Assembly: GCF_021502575.1 (NCBI RefSeq)
Contig: NZ_JAKFGN010000002.1
Coordinates: 124,001 to 188,000 of the forward strand
From: Bradyrhizobium sp. G127
GTDB lineage: Bacteria; Pseudomonadota; Alphaproteobacteria; Rhizobiales; Xanthobacteraceae
DNA length: 64,000 bases
Direction of reading: 5' to 3'
Both the position numbers and the translations under genes were made by a program. Positions 55,956 to 64,000 of this stretch are shown piece by piece. Position 1 is the first letter of the stretch; every line of letters begins with the position of its first letter. Below the pieces are notes generated by a model, which was given only the letters and a program-made list of their open reading frames with translations, had not been told where the DNA came from and searched no databases.

Positions 55956-56962
55956 GCCAGCTTGTCGCCCTCACCGTCGGCCCCGTGACTTCCGTACAGG
56001 ATGCCGGGCGCTTCGGCGCGCAGCGCTACGGGCTCACCACCAGCGGCGCGATGGATCACGTCGCGCTCGCCATGGCCAATCGTCTTGCAGGAAACAAGCC
56101 GTTCGCCGCCGCCATCGAGATCGGCCCGTTCGGCGCATCGTTCACGGCGCGCAACGGCGCGATCCGCATCGCGGTGTCAGGCGCAGCGCGCGTCGCGAAC
56201 ATTGCTGGCACTCCGTTCCCACTCAACGAGACCGCGCTGATCGCAGAGGGCGAAACACTCAATCTTGGGCCCGCACGTAACGGCGTGTTCAGCTATCTCG
56301 CCATTGAGGGCGGCATTGCAGGCGAGCCCGTGTTCGGCAGCCTCTCGGTTAATGCGCGCGCCGGTCTTGGCAGCCCCTTCCCCCGTCCGTTGCAGGCGGG
56401 TGACGTGCTCGATGTCGGCACCGCGCAGATTGCGCCTCACGAACGCGCACTCGACGCTTTCGATCAGCCGCAGACGCCGATCCGCGTGGTGATGGGACCT
56501 CAGGACGACGAGTTCGGCGCATCTTGCGAGGTGTTTCTCAATAGCGACTGGCGCATCTCGGCCACCAGCGACCGCATGGGCTATCGGCTCGAAGGCCCGA
56601 AGGTTGTGCATCCCGGCGGCCACAATATCGTCTCGGACGGCGCGGTTCACGGCAGCATTCAGGTGCCCGGCAACGGCCAGCCCATCGCCTTGATGGCCGA
56701 TCATGGCACGACGGGCGGCTATCCGAAGATCGCAACCGTTATCAGCGCCGATCTCGGTCGCTTAGCCCAGATGCCCGCAGGCTCGACCTTTCGCTTCAAG
56801 GCCGTCAGCGTCGCGGACGCGCAGACCGAAGCACGCAAGGTGGCGGAATTCCTGCACGTGTTGCCGGACCGCGTTCATGCCGCCGGCGGCTCCAGCCTCA
56901 ATCTCGCCGAACTGCAACAGGCCAATGTCGCGGGCGCCGCCATCAATGCCATCGATCCTTAA
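55952..56962 (+). CDS. pxpC: 5-oxoprolinase subunit C (KipA-like)
   Basis: 336-residue biotin-dependent carboxyltransferase-fold protein (AHS2 family). N-terminal VGPVTSVQDAGRFGAQRYGL and SGAMDHVALAMANRL are the family signature, with FSYLAIEGGIAGEPVFGS, GPQDDEF and DHGTTGGYPKIATVI further on. It works with PxpA and PxpB in 5-oxoproline use. Overlaps pxpB; pxpA follows after 18 bases, so the operon order is pxpB-pxpC-pxpA. Confidence 0.92.
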   Translation: MSQLVALTVGPVTSVQDAGRFGAQRYGLTTSGAMDHVALAMANRLAGNKPFAAAIEIGPFGASFTARNGAIRIAVSGAARVANIAGTPFPLNETALIAEGETLNLGPARNGVFSYLAIEGGIAGEPVFGSLSVNARAGLGSPFPRPLQAGDVLDVGTAQIAPHERALDAFDQPQTPIRVVMGPQDDEFGASCEVFLNSDWRISATSDRMGYRLEGPKVVHPGGHNIVSDGAVHGSIQVPGNGQPIALMADHGTTGGYPKIATVISADLGRLAQMPAGSTFRFKAVSVADAQTEARKVAEFLHVLPDRVHAAGGSSLNLAELQQANVAGAAINAIDP

Positions 56963-56980
56963 TTTCGCACAGGCACAGCC

Positions 56981-57748
56981 ATGACAGTCGATCTGAACAG
57001 CGATCTCGGCGAAGGCTTCGGCGCATGGAACATGGGCAATGACGAGGCGATGCTCGGCCTCGCCAGCAGCGTCAACGTCGCCTGCGGATTCCATGCCGGC
57101 GATTCCGACATCATGCTCAAGACCGCGACATTGGCAAAAGAGCGCGGCGTCAGCATCGGCGCTCATCCGGGCTACCGCGACCTGCACGGTTTCGGGCGGA
57201 GGCCAGTCCCCGGCCTGACAAAGTCCGAGATCGAGACCATGGTGGCCTACCAGATCGGCGCGCTGCAGGCGGTGGCCGCACTCGCCGGCCACAAGGTCAC
57301 CCACGTCAAGGCGCATGGCGCGCTCTCCAACGTCGGCTGCGTGGATGACATGACCGCACGCGCCATTGCGGCGGCGATCAAGGCGGTCGATCCGAAACTG
57401 TATTTCGTGGTGCTGCCGAACACCGCGCTGGAACGTGCCGGCGAAGCCGCCGGATTGAACCTGATCTCCGAGGTGTTCGCCGACCGCGCCTATGAGGACG
57501 ATGCGCAATTGATGTCACGCAGCAAGCCAGGCTCCGTGCTGCACGACGCACCACAGATCGCGCAGCGCGTGGTGCGCATGGTGCAGGACGGCGCGATCAC
57601 GGCGGCGTCGGGCAAGATCATCAAGGTGAAGATCGATACCGTGTGCATCCACGGCGACACGCCGGGCGCGGTGGACATTGCGCGTCAGGTACGCGCGGAG
57701 CTGGAGTACAGCGGTATCAAGGTGGCGCCGTTCAGCTCGCGACGCTAG
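56981..57748 (+). CDS. pxpA: 5-oxoprolinase subunit A (LamB/YcsF family)
   Basis: 255 residues with the family opening [43 protein letters not shown] and [10 protein letters not shown]. It supplies the phosphorylation/hydrolysis part of the PxpABC complex that breaks down toxic 5-oxoproline. Its last 17 bases overlap the end of the convergent nasA gene, an unusually tight arrangement. Confidence 0.94.
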   Translation: MTVDLNSDLGEGFGAWNMGNDEAMLGLASSVNVACGFHAGDSDIMLKTATLAKERGVSIGAHPGYRDLHGFGRRPVPGLTKSEIETMVAYQIGALQAVAALAGHKVTHVKAHGALSNVGCVDDMTARAIAAAIKAVDPKLYFVVLPNTALERAGEAAGLNLISEVFADRAYEDDAQLMSRSKPGSVLHDAPQIAQRVVRMVQDGAITAASGKIIKVKIDTVCIHGDTPGAVDIARQVRAELEYSGIKVAPFSSRR

Positions 57749-60437
57749 CGGTCAGCGGCTGCGGTGCATCCGTCTGCGCGATGAGCCGCTTCAGTTCCGG
57801 AATACACGAGCCACAATTGGTGCCGGCCTTGAGCTTTGCGCCGATCTCGGCCGCCGTGCGCGCGCCGTTACCGATCGCACCGCAGATCGTCGTTCGTCCG
57901 ACACCGAAGCAGGCGCAGACCACCGGACCGTCGCTGGTCACGCCGTCGGCGGACTTGCCCGAGAGCAACAGCCGCCGCTGCTCGTCGCTGATCGTCTCCG
58001 CCGCGAACACAGCTTTCATGGCATCCCAGTCCGGCGCGTCCGCCGCCGGCCCGATGAACAAACACGCATCCATAACGTCATCGGAAAATTGCGCCGCGCG
58101 ATAAACGCTGCGCGCAGCATCCTCGTATTCGGCGATGTGACGCGCCTCATCCTGCGGCGCGAGAAAGGTTTTCCACGTTGCCAACTCGGCGTTGCTGGCC
58201 AGAAGGTAGCCATAACCGCCGGTGACGGCGACGCGCGCCCACCACACACCCTTGGGAAAAGCCATTTGCTTGCGCGACAGCACGAAGCCGCGCTGGGTGA
58301 AGGCAAACGCCTCGATCGCGACCGGCGTAGCCTTGTTCTCGGGTTGACCGGAGAACGGATCGGTGAACGGCGCGACCAGTGCGCCGATACGGCCCGACGC
58401 GGAATTCTCCGCGCTCCAGTGGATCGGCGCGAACAGCATGCCGCGCTGCTGACGCTCACTGACCACGACCTTGAGAATGCATTGCCCGAGATCGGTCGCG
58501 AGCCGCGCGAAGCCGCCGTCGACGAGGTCTGCCTGCGCAGCATCCGCCGGATGAATCTCGACATAAGGCTCCGGCAGATGCTGGCCGAGCCGCGGGCTCA
58601 TGCCGGTCCGCGTCATGGTGTGCCACTGGTCGCGGATACGCCCGGTGTTCAGGCGCAGCGGCCGCGCGGACGAGGTTTCGCCACGCAACATCGGCATGTC
58701 GGGCGCGATGAAGCGGGCCTTATGATCGTTGGTGAAGAAGCCGCCGTCAGCGAAGAAGCGCGGCGTCGGCTCCGTGGCGCCTTCCCGCATCGGCCACAGG
58801 AACGGCTTCATGCCATCGAATTCGGTTTCGGAAACAGACCTGACCGCCCCGATGTCGAAGTCGCGGCTGCCGTTGTTCTCGAACGCCGAGAGGTCGGCAT
58901 GCTCGCGGAAAATATCGGCGGCCGACGTGTAGGCGAAAGCCGCACCGTAGCCGAGGCGCTTGGCAACCTCGCTCATCGCCCACCAGTCCGGCTTAGCCTG
59001 TCCTGGTGCCGGTAGAAACGCGCGCTGCCGCGAGATTCGGCGTTCGGAGTTGGTCACCGTGCCGGACTTCTCGCCCCAAGCGTGCGCGGGCAACAGCACA
59101 TGCGCGCCGGAATTCACGCTGTCGTTGGACTGCACATTCTCCGAGATCACCAGCAGGTCGAGCTTGCGCATGGCTGCGCGCACTGCGTCTGCATTCGGCA
59201 GCGATACCGCCGGGTTGGTGCCCATCACCCACAGCGCCTTGATCTCGCCGCGGCCGATGGCCTGAAACATTTGGACGGCTTTCAGCCCTTCATGGGTCGC
59301 TATGTGCGGCGCTTTCCAGAACCGGCGTACGCGATCGATATCCGGCGGCGTAAAGCCCATATGCGCCGCGAGCTGGTTGGCGAGACCGCCGACCTCGCGG
59401 CCGCCCATCGCGTTCGGCTGGCCGGTCAGCGAGAACGGCGACGCGCCGACCTCGCCAACACGCCCGGTCGCGAGATGGCAATTAATGATGGCGTTGACCT
59501 TGTCGGTACCCTGCGCCGACTGGTTGACGCCCTGCGAATACAGCGTGACCGCACGCGGCGTGGTCGCGAACATCTGAAAGAATGTGGCTACATCGGATTC
59601 GGACAACCCTGTCGCCAGCGCGGTCGCGGTGATGCTGCCGGCGATGCGGCGCGCCTTGACGAGCGCATCCTCGAAACCGCTCGTGTGCGCGGCGATATAA
59701 GCCTGATCCACCGCGCCATGGTCTGCGAGATACGTCAGCAATCCGCTGAACAATGCGGTGTCGGTGCCGGGCTTGAGCCCGAGAAACAGATCGGCATCGC
59801 CGGCAGTCTCAGTCTGGCGCGGGTCGATCACCACAATGCGCGCACCACGGTTCTGCTTGTTGGCGATCATCCGCTGGTACAGCACCGGATGGCACCACGC
59901 GGCGTTGGAGCCGACCAGCACCAGCAGATCAGCCTGATCAAGATCCTCATAACAGCCCGGCACGGTGTCCGCGCCGAACGCGCGGCGATGACCGGCAACC
60001 GACGAAGCCATGCAGAGCCGTGAGTTGGTATCGACATTCGCCGTGCCGATGAACCCCTTCATCAGCTTGTTGGCGACGTAATAGTCCTCGGTCAGCAATT
60101 GCCCCGACAGATAGAACGCGACCGAGCCCGGTCCGTGCTTGGCGATGACGTGTTGCAGGCGGTTGGCTACATGATCGAGGGCGTCGCTCCAGTCCACCTG
60201 CTCGAACTTGTCGTTCGAACAGCGGATCATCGGATGCAGCAGGCGTTCGCCAAGGCCCAACGTTTCGCCGAGTGCCGATCCCTTCGAGCAGAGCCGGCCG
60301 AAATTGGCAGGGTGTTCAGGATCGCCGGAGATCGCCGCACCGCCGCGACCATCGGGCGTCGCAATGACGCCGCAGCCGACGCCGCAATAAGGACAGGTGG
60401 TCTTGGTGGATTTGAGGTCGAGATCGACGGCGGTCAT
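57732..60437 (-). CDS. nasA: Assimilatory nitrate reductase catalytic subunit
   Basis: 901-residue molybdopterin-guanine-dinucleotide enzyme reducing nitrate to nitrite in the cytoplasm. N-terminal [4Fe-4S] site [10 protein letters not shown]...LCSKG; molybdopterin regions include [46 protein letters not shown] and [18 protein letters not shown]. The C-terminus carries a BFD-like [2Fe-2S] domain ([10 protein letters not shown] and [10 protein letters not shown], four cysteines), as in NasA of many proteobacteria. It ends a minus-strand cluster with the nitrite reductase and a flavoprotein reductase. The stop overlaps the pxpA stop by 17 bases. Confidence 0.93.
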   Translation of the reverse strand: MTAVDLDLKSTKTTCPYCGVGCGVIATPDGRGGAAISGDPEHPANFGRLCSKGSALGETLGLGERLLHPMIRCSNDKFEQVDWSDALDHVANRLQHVIAKHGPGSVAFYLSGQLLTEDYYVANKLMKGFIGTANVDTNSRLCMASSVAGHRRAFGADTVPGCYEDLDQADLLVLVGSNAAWCHPVLYQRMIANKQNRGARIVVIDPRQTETAGDADLFLGLKPGTDTALFSGLLTYLADHGAVDQAYIAAHTSGFEDALVKARRIAGSITATALATGLSESDVATFFQMFATTPRAVTLYSQGVNQSAQGTDKVNAIINCHLATGRVGEVGASPFSLTGQPNAMGGREVGGLANQLAAHMGFTPPDIDRVRRFWKAPHIATHEGLKAVQMFQAIGRGEIKALWVMGTNPAVSLPNADAVRAAMRKLDLLVISENVQSNDSVNSGAHVLLPAHAWGEKSGTVTNSERRISRQRAFLPAPGQAKPDWWAMSEVAKRLGYGAAFAYTSAADIFREHADLSAFENNGSRDFDIGAVRSVSETEFDGMKPFLWPMREGATEPTPRFFADGGFFTNDHKARFIAPDMPMLRGETSSARPLRLNTGRIRDQWHTMTRTGMSPRLGQHLPEPYVEIHPADAAQADLVDGGFARLATDLGQCILKVVVSERQQRGMLFAPIHWSAENSASGRIGALVAPFTDPFSGQPENKATPVAIEAFAFTQRGFVLSRKQMAFPKGVWWARVAVTGGYGYLLASNAELATWKTFLAPQDEARHIAEYEDAARSVYRAAQFSDDVMDACLFIGPAADAPDWDAMKAVFAAETISDEQRRLLLSGKSADGVTSDGPVVCACFGVGRTTICGAIGNGARTAAEIGAKLKAGTNCGSCIPELKRLIAQTDAPQPLTASVAS

Positions 60438-60468
60438 GCGGTCACCCGCATGACAAACAGATCAGGAA

Positions 60469-60627
60469 TTAGAACGGATGATAGGACAGCGTGCCGAACA
60501 CGATGGCCGCGATCAGCGCGAACGCTCCGTAGACGGCGAGTGTATGGATGCGGGTGTCCTGCTCCTGCGACGCCACCCGGGCGCCGGTCCGGATCGGGCT
60601 TTCCGCCCCTGACACAATATCGCTCAT
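60469..60627 (-). CDS. Small single-span membrane protein in the nitrate cluster, 52 aa
   Basis: ATG at 60627, TAA at 60469-60471, 31 bases before the nasA start. N-terminal polar part (SDIVSGAESPIRTGARVASQ) and one C-terminal span (IHTLAVYGAFALIAAIVFGTL) ending YHPF. Too short for most gene callers. Its place between the flavoprotein and nasA genes suggests a nitrate-assimilation role such as membrane docking, which is inference. Confidence 0.55.
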   Translation of the reverse strand: MSDIVSGAESPIRTGARVASQEQDTRIHTLAVYGAFALIAAIVFGTLSYHPF

Positions 60628-60810
60628 CGCCAATCTCCAGTCGATCATGACATGCGATATAGTGGCGCTTTGTCAGAGGGTTACAAGGAGCCTTGGCAAA
60701 AGACGATAAAGTTGCCTCCGCCCGCCTTCCGAGAGAGAAAATTCCTCCCGAGATGCTCGGCAGAGAACGAACCATCTCCGTCAAAATACGCGTTCCGCTC
60801 CCCTTCGTCA

Positions 60811-62418
60811 TCAATAGACGTCCTGCTGGTAGCGGCCCTTCTTCTTCAGATCGGCCACATAGGCGATTGCCTCGTCGGTGGTACGCGCGCCGAACTGCGC
60901 GGCGATGTCCACCAGCGCGCGCTCGACATCCTTCGCCATCCGCTTGGCGTCGCCGCAGACATAGACATGCGCGCCGTCGGCCAGCCACGTCCACAACTCG
61001 CGTCCGACCTCGCGCATGCGATCCTGCACGTAGAACTTTTCCGCGCCGTCGCGCGACCATGCCAGCGACAGCCGCGTCAGCACACCGGACGCCTTCATGG
61101 CGTTCAACTCGTCGGCGTAGAAGAAGTCGTAATCGCTGCGCTGATGGCCGAAGAATAGCCAGTTGCGGCCCGGCGCTTTCGTCGCCTGCCTGTCGTGCAG
61201 GAAGGCGCGGAATGGCGCGATGCCGGTGCCGGGACCGATCATAATGATGGGCGTGTTCGGATCCTGCGGCAGGCCGAAGCCATGGGCCTTCTGCACATAA
61301 ACGTCAAGCTGGTCGCCGGGATTGATGCGTTCGGCCAGAAACGTTGACGCCAAGCCGAGACGCTTGCGCTTGCCGATCACATAACGCACCGCATCGACGG
61401 TCAGCGACAATCGCCCCGGCGTGGCGTTGTTCGATGACGAGATCGAATAGAGCCGCGGCTGCAACGGCTCCAGCGCTTCAATGAAGGCCTCGGGATGCGG
61501 ACGCACGCCAGAGAATTTTTGCAGCGCTGCCAGCACGTCGAGATTGGCGGCATCGCCGTCCGGATCGTCACCATGAGCCAGCGCCCGCGCCTTTTCGCGT
61601 TGAGCACCCCCGGTGACGAAGGAGATGAGTTCGAACAGCGTATCGGGTGCGGGCGATAGCGATACATCGTTGAGCAACACGTCGCGCAACGGCTTGCCGT
61701 TGATCTCCGTCATGTGCGATGCGCCCAGCATGGCGATGATCTGATCCACAAGGCCGAGATCGTTGCGCGCGAACACGCCGAAGGAATCGCCGACAACGTA
61801 ATCGAGACCGGCCTGTTCCAGATCGAACTCGATATGCCAGGTCTCTTTGTCAGAGCCGGACTTGTTGAGCAGACGGCGCGAAAGGAACGATGCCTTCGCC
61901 GGATTATCACGCGAGCGGCCTGCTTCTCCGGCGGATGCAGCTGCGACGCCTGGCGCGGGTATTGCTGGCACCACCGCGGCGGGTGTCTTGTCCAGTTCTT
62001 CGTACAGAGACTTAAGCATCCGCGCGGTTTCCTTACCGCCCGGAACGCAGAGGTTGAGCCGTGCCTCACTCTTGTTGGCAATCACCTCGGAATAATCGTG
62101 ACAGTTGTAGCCGCACTGGCCGCAATCCTGCTGCGCCATCGCCGCCATCATGCGCCGCCGCAGCGGCCGGCCCTCGGCTAGTTTCATGCGCTCGGCGATC
62201 GGCATGGTCTGGTCGTGCCACGGCGCTTCGCCGTCGTCGCCATCGCCGGTGGCTTCCTTCATCACCGCCGCGCCCTGCTCCGGCGACAGCGGTGTTACGG
62301 CGTTATCGAGCGAGACGAGTCCGGCGAAAAAGCCATTCAGCCACGAGCGCTGCTCCGGCGAAAACGGAGCGGTCTCGGGAATGATCTCGAAGTTCGGCGC
62401 TGGGGACATCTGGTTCAT
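60811..62418 (-). CDS. Fe-S flavoprotein reductase (CysJ-like FNR domain) for nitrite/nitrate reduction
   Basis: 535 residues. The C-terminal two-thirds is the FAD/NADPH module of CysJ-type sulfite reductases: RLYSISSSNNATPGRLSL (FAD), IMIGPGTGIAPFRAFLHDR (pyridine nucleotide), GRNWLFFGHQRSDYDFFY, and a final VYVCGDAKRMAKDVERAL. In place of the usual flavodoxin domain there is an Fe-S motif C99-x2-C102-x3-C106-x17-C124 (CGQCGYNC). Probably passes electrons from NAD(P)H to the nitrite and/or nitrate reductase next to it. The start overlaps the nirA stop by four bases. Confidence 0.85.
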   Translation of the reverse strand: MNQMSPAPNFEIIPETAPFSPEQRSWLNGFFAGLVSLDNAVTPLSPEQGAAVMKEATGDGDDGEAPWHDQTMPIAERMKLAEGRPLRRRMMAAMAQQDCGQCGYNCHDYSEVIANKSEARLNLCVPGGKETARMLKSLYEELDKTPAAVVPAIPAPGVAAASAGEAGRSRDNPAKASFLSRRLLNKSGSDKETWHIEFDLEQAGLDYVVGDSFGVFARNDLGLVDQIIAMLGASHMTEINGKPLRDVLLNDVSLSPAPDTLFELISFVTGGAQREKARALAHGDDPDGDAANLDVLAALQKFSGVRPHPEAFIEALEPLQPRLYSISSSNNATPGRLSLTVDAVRYVIGKRKRLGLASTFLAERINPGDQLDVYVQKAHGFGLPQDPNTPIIMIGPGTGIAPFRAFLHDRQATKAPGRNWLFFGHQRSDYDFFYADELNAMKASGVLTRLSLAWSRDGAEKFYVQDRMREVGRELWTWLADGAHVYVCGDAKRMAKDVERALVDIAAQFGARTTDEAIAYVADLKKKGRYQQDVY

Positions 62419-64000
62419 GCCGCGACTCCCTGGCCGATCAGCTGGCGCAGTGCATCGACATCGTAACGGCTGGCGAAGCCGAGGAATGTCTCGTCGCTGG
62501 ATGCACGATTGGCAACATAGGCTTTCAACACGCGTTCGATGGCCTGCGGCGCGTTCTCGGCCCTCACATTCTGGATCAACTCGCGGGCAATCGCGGCTTC
62601 GGGACCGAAACCGCCGCCGACATAGACGTGATAGCCCGCGACCGTATCGCCGTCATCGTTGATCGGCACCCGCGCGCCGATCAGGCCGATGTCGCCGATA
62701 TAATGCTGCGCGCAGGAATGGTGACAGCCCGTGAGATGAATGTTGACCGGCGTTTCCAGCGGCACGCGATCTTCGCACCACGCAGCGATCTCGTCGGCGT
62801 TCTCCTTGGTGTGGGCAGCAGCGAAGCGGCAGCCAGTGGCTCCGGTGCAGGCGATCAGGCCCGCGCGAAGCGTCGACGTCGCCGCGGCAAGCCCGAGCGC
62901 CTCAATGGCGGCCACGACGGTGGCGACATTGGCGTCTGCGACGCCGGAAATCAGCAGGTTCTGCCAGACCGTGAGGCGAATATCACCGTCGCCAAAATCG
63001 GCGGCGAGTTTCGCCAGGCCGCGGATCTGCTCCGGCAACAGGCGACCGAGTTTCAGCGCAACGCCGATCCAGTTCAGGCCCGCCTGTTTCTGCGGATGGA
63101 CGCCGATATGGGCGAGCCGGTCATAGGCCGGACGCGGCGCGATGGCCTCTGCCGGCACGCGTGCCAGCTTGCGCCCCAACCGCTCCTCGACGACTGAAAG
63201 AAACTTGTCGAAGCCCCAGGAGTCGAGCACATACTTCAGCCGCGACTTGTTGCGGTTGGTGCGGTCGCCGTTCTCGATGAAGACGCGGACGATGACGTCG
63301 GCGAGGCCAATGGCGTCATTCGGCTTGAGGATCACACCGGTATCACGGGCGAAATCCTTGTGGCCGGTGATGCCGCCGAGCGCGAGGCGGAAATAGATGC
63401 CGGGCTCGACGCCAAAGCCTTCGCGCACATCAACTGCCTGAAAGGCAATGTCATTGGTTTCTTCCAACGTCGCGATGCGCCCCGCTCCATCGAACGCGAC
63501 GTTGAATTTGCGCGGCAGCCCGTACAGAGCCCGCTCGTTCAGGATGTGATAGTGCCACGCCCTGGCGAAAGGCCGCGTATCCAGCAGTTCCTGCGGATCG
63601 ATGCCCGCCGTCGATGTGCCGGTGACGTTGCGGATGTTATCCGCGCCGGAGCCGCGCGAGCACAGGCCGAGATCCTGCAACCCCTCGATGATATTGATCG
63701 CGTTCTTCGGCTCGATCTCTCGGAGCTGAAGATTGGCGCGCGTTGTCACATGGGCATAGGGGCCGGCGAAGTTCTCGGCGAGATCGGCAATGCTGGCGAA
63801 CTGCCAGTGCTTGAGGATGCCGTTGGGAATCCGCATCCGGCACATGTAGGACGACTGCGTCGGCGCGACGTAGAAGATACCGTAGTAGCGCCAGCGGAAA
63901 TTGTCCGCCGGTTTCGGCGCCTCGTTGTGTTCTGCCTGCCTGACAAGACGCGAATAGGCATCGAACGGATGTTCCTCGCGCTTCCATTTCTCCTGATCGA
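62415..64000 (-). CDS. nirA: Ferredoxin-type nitrite/sulfite reductase (partial, N-terminus outside window)
   Basis: Frame is open from the stop at 62415 to the right edge; at least 528 codons are present. Six-electron reduction of nitrite to ammonium using sirohaem and a [4Fe-4S] cluster. The cluster cysteines are visible as ACTGATGCRFAAA (C-x5-C) and HLTGCHHSCAQHYIGD (C-x3-C), and the first half has YAHVTTRANLQLREI and CSRGSGADNIRNVTG. The neighbouring nasA makes nitrite reductase likelier than sulfite reductase. Confidence 0.88.
   Translation of the reverse strand, partial: DQEKWKREEHPFDAYSRLVRQAEHNEAPKPADNFRWRYYGIFYVAPTQSSYMCRMRIPNGILKHWQFASIADLAENFAGPYAHVTTRANLQLREIEPKNAINIIEGLQDLGLCSRGSGADNIRNVTGTSTAGIDPQELLDTRPFARAWHYHILNERALYGLPRKFNVAFDGAGRIATLEETNDIAFQAVDVREGFGVEPGIYFRLALGGITGHKDFARDTGVILKPNDAIGLADVIVRVFIENGDRTNRNKSRLKYVLDSWGFDKFLSVVEERLGRKLARVPAEAIAPRPAYDRLAHIGVHPQKQAGLNWIGVALKLGRLLPEQIRGLAKLAADFGDGDIRLTVWQNLLISGVADANVATVVAAIEALGLAAATSTLRAGLIACTGATGCRFAAAHTKENADEIAAWCEDRVPLETPVNIHLTGCHHSCAQHYIGDIGLIGARVPINDDGDTVAGYHVYVGGGFGPEAAIARELIQNVRAENAPQAIERVLKAYVANRASSDETFLGFASRYDVDALRQLIGQGVAA

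Noticed and set aside
57678-59015. 445-codon plus-strand frame over nasA
   Set aside because: Antisense to molybdopterin and BFD motifs; no ribosome site or homology pattern.

Overview
The window looks like a chromosome segment of an alphaproteobacterium of the Bradyrhizobium / Rhodopseudomonas / Afipia / Nitrobacter group (Hyphomicrobiales). The reasons are the gene order ispD(F)-dusB-ntrB-ntrC-ntrY-ntrX-dat-hfq-hflX-mazG, the G+C-rich codon use, and small families typical of this group (DUF1272, a DUF3551 remnant, an orphan DUF6537-type protein). Assignments rest on reading protein motifs by eye; no database search was run.

Layout. 0-12 kb: core nitrogen-control block (dusB, NtrB/NtrC, NtrY/NtrX), a D-amino-acid aminotransferase, hfq, hflX and convergent mazG. 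12-20 kb: queC with a queuosine-precursor transporter, a DUF1272 protein, a thermonuclease-like protein, a GH13 alpha-glucosidase, two unknown genes, a DapA homologue that has lost its catalytic lysine, and an acyl-CoA synthetase. 20-29 kb: mostly minus-strand housekeeping block (dacC-like, tmk, holB, metG with a long lysine-rich N-terminal tail, tatD, an MBL hydrolase), then an alpha/beta hydrolase, RlpA and tRNA-Ser(UGA).

29.3-36.4 kb: a compact 7-kb integrated element in the 3' end of tRNA-Ser(UGA), bounded by a 15-bp direct repeat. All its genes lie on the minus strand: P4-type integrase, unknown, AlpA-like regulator, two unknowns, a hairpin-rich non-coding stretch, a possible replication protein, then a three-gene cassette (HNH endonuclease, unknown 217-aa protein, minimal nucleotidyltransferase) next to the tRNA. 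The layout resembles phage satellites and defence islands. The cassette is the best candidate here for an undescribed system.

36.4-54.3 kb: small unknown genes, a PilZ protein, a cyclic-nucleotide-binding membrane protein, an MBL hydrolase, then a tightly coupled operon of a 1667-residue FecR/VCBS-type adhesin, its type I secretion ABC transporter and membrane-fusion protein, and a CHASE2 adenylate/guanylate cyclase. A LapG-like periplasmic cysteine protease is divergent. Together they look like a LapA/LapG-type adhesin release system wired to cyclic-nucleotide signalling.

54.3-64 kb: an RraA-family protein, the 5-oxoprolinase genes pxpBCA, and an assimilatory nitrate/nitrite reductase cluster on the minus strand (nirA-type reductase running off the right edge, an Fe-S flavoprotein reductase, a 52-aa membrane protein, nasA).
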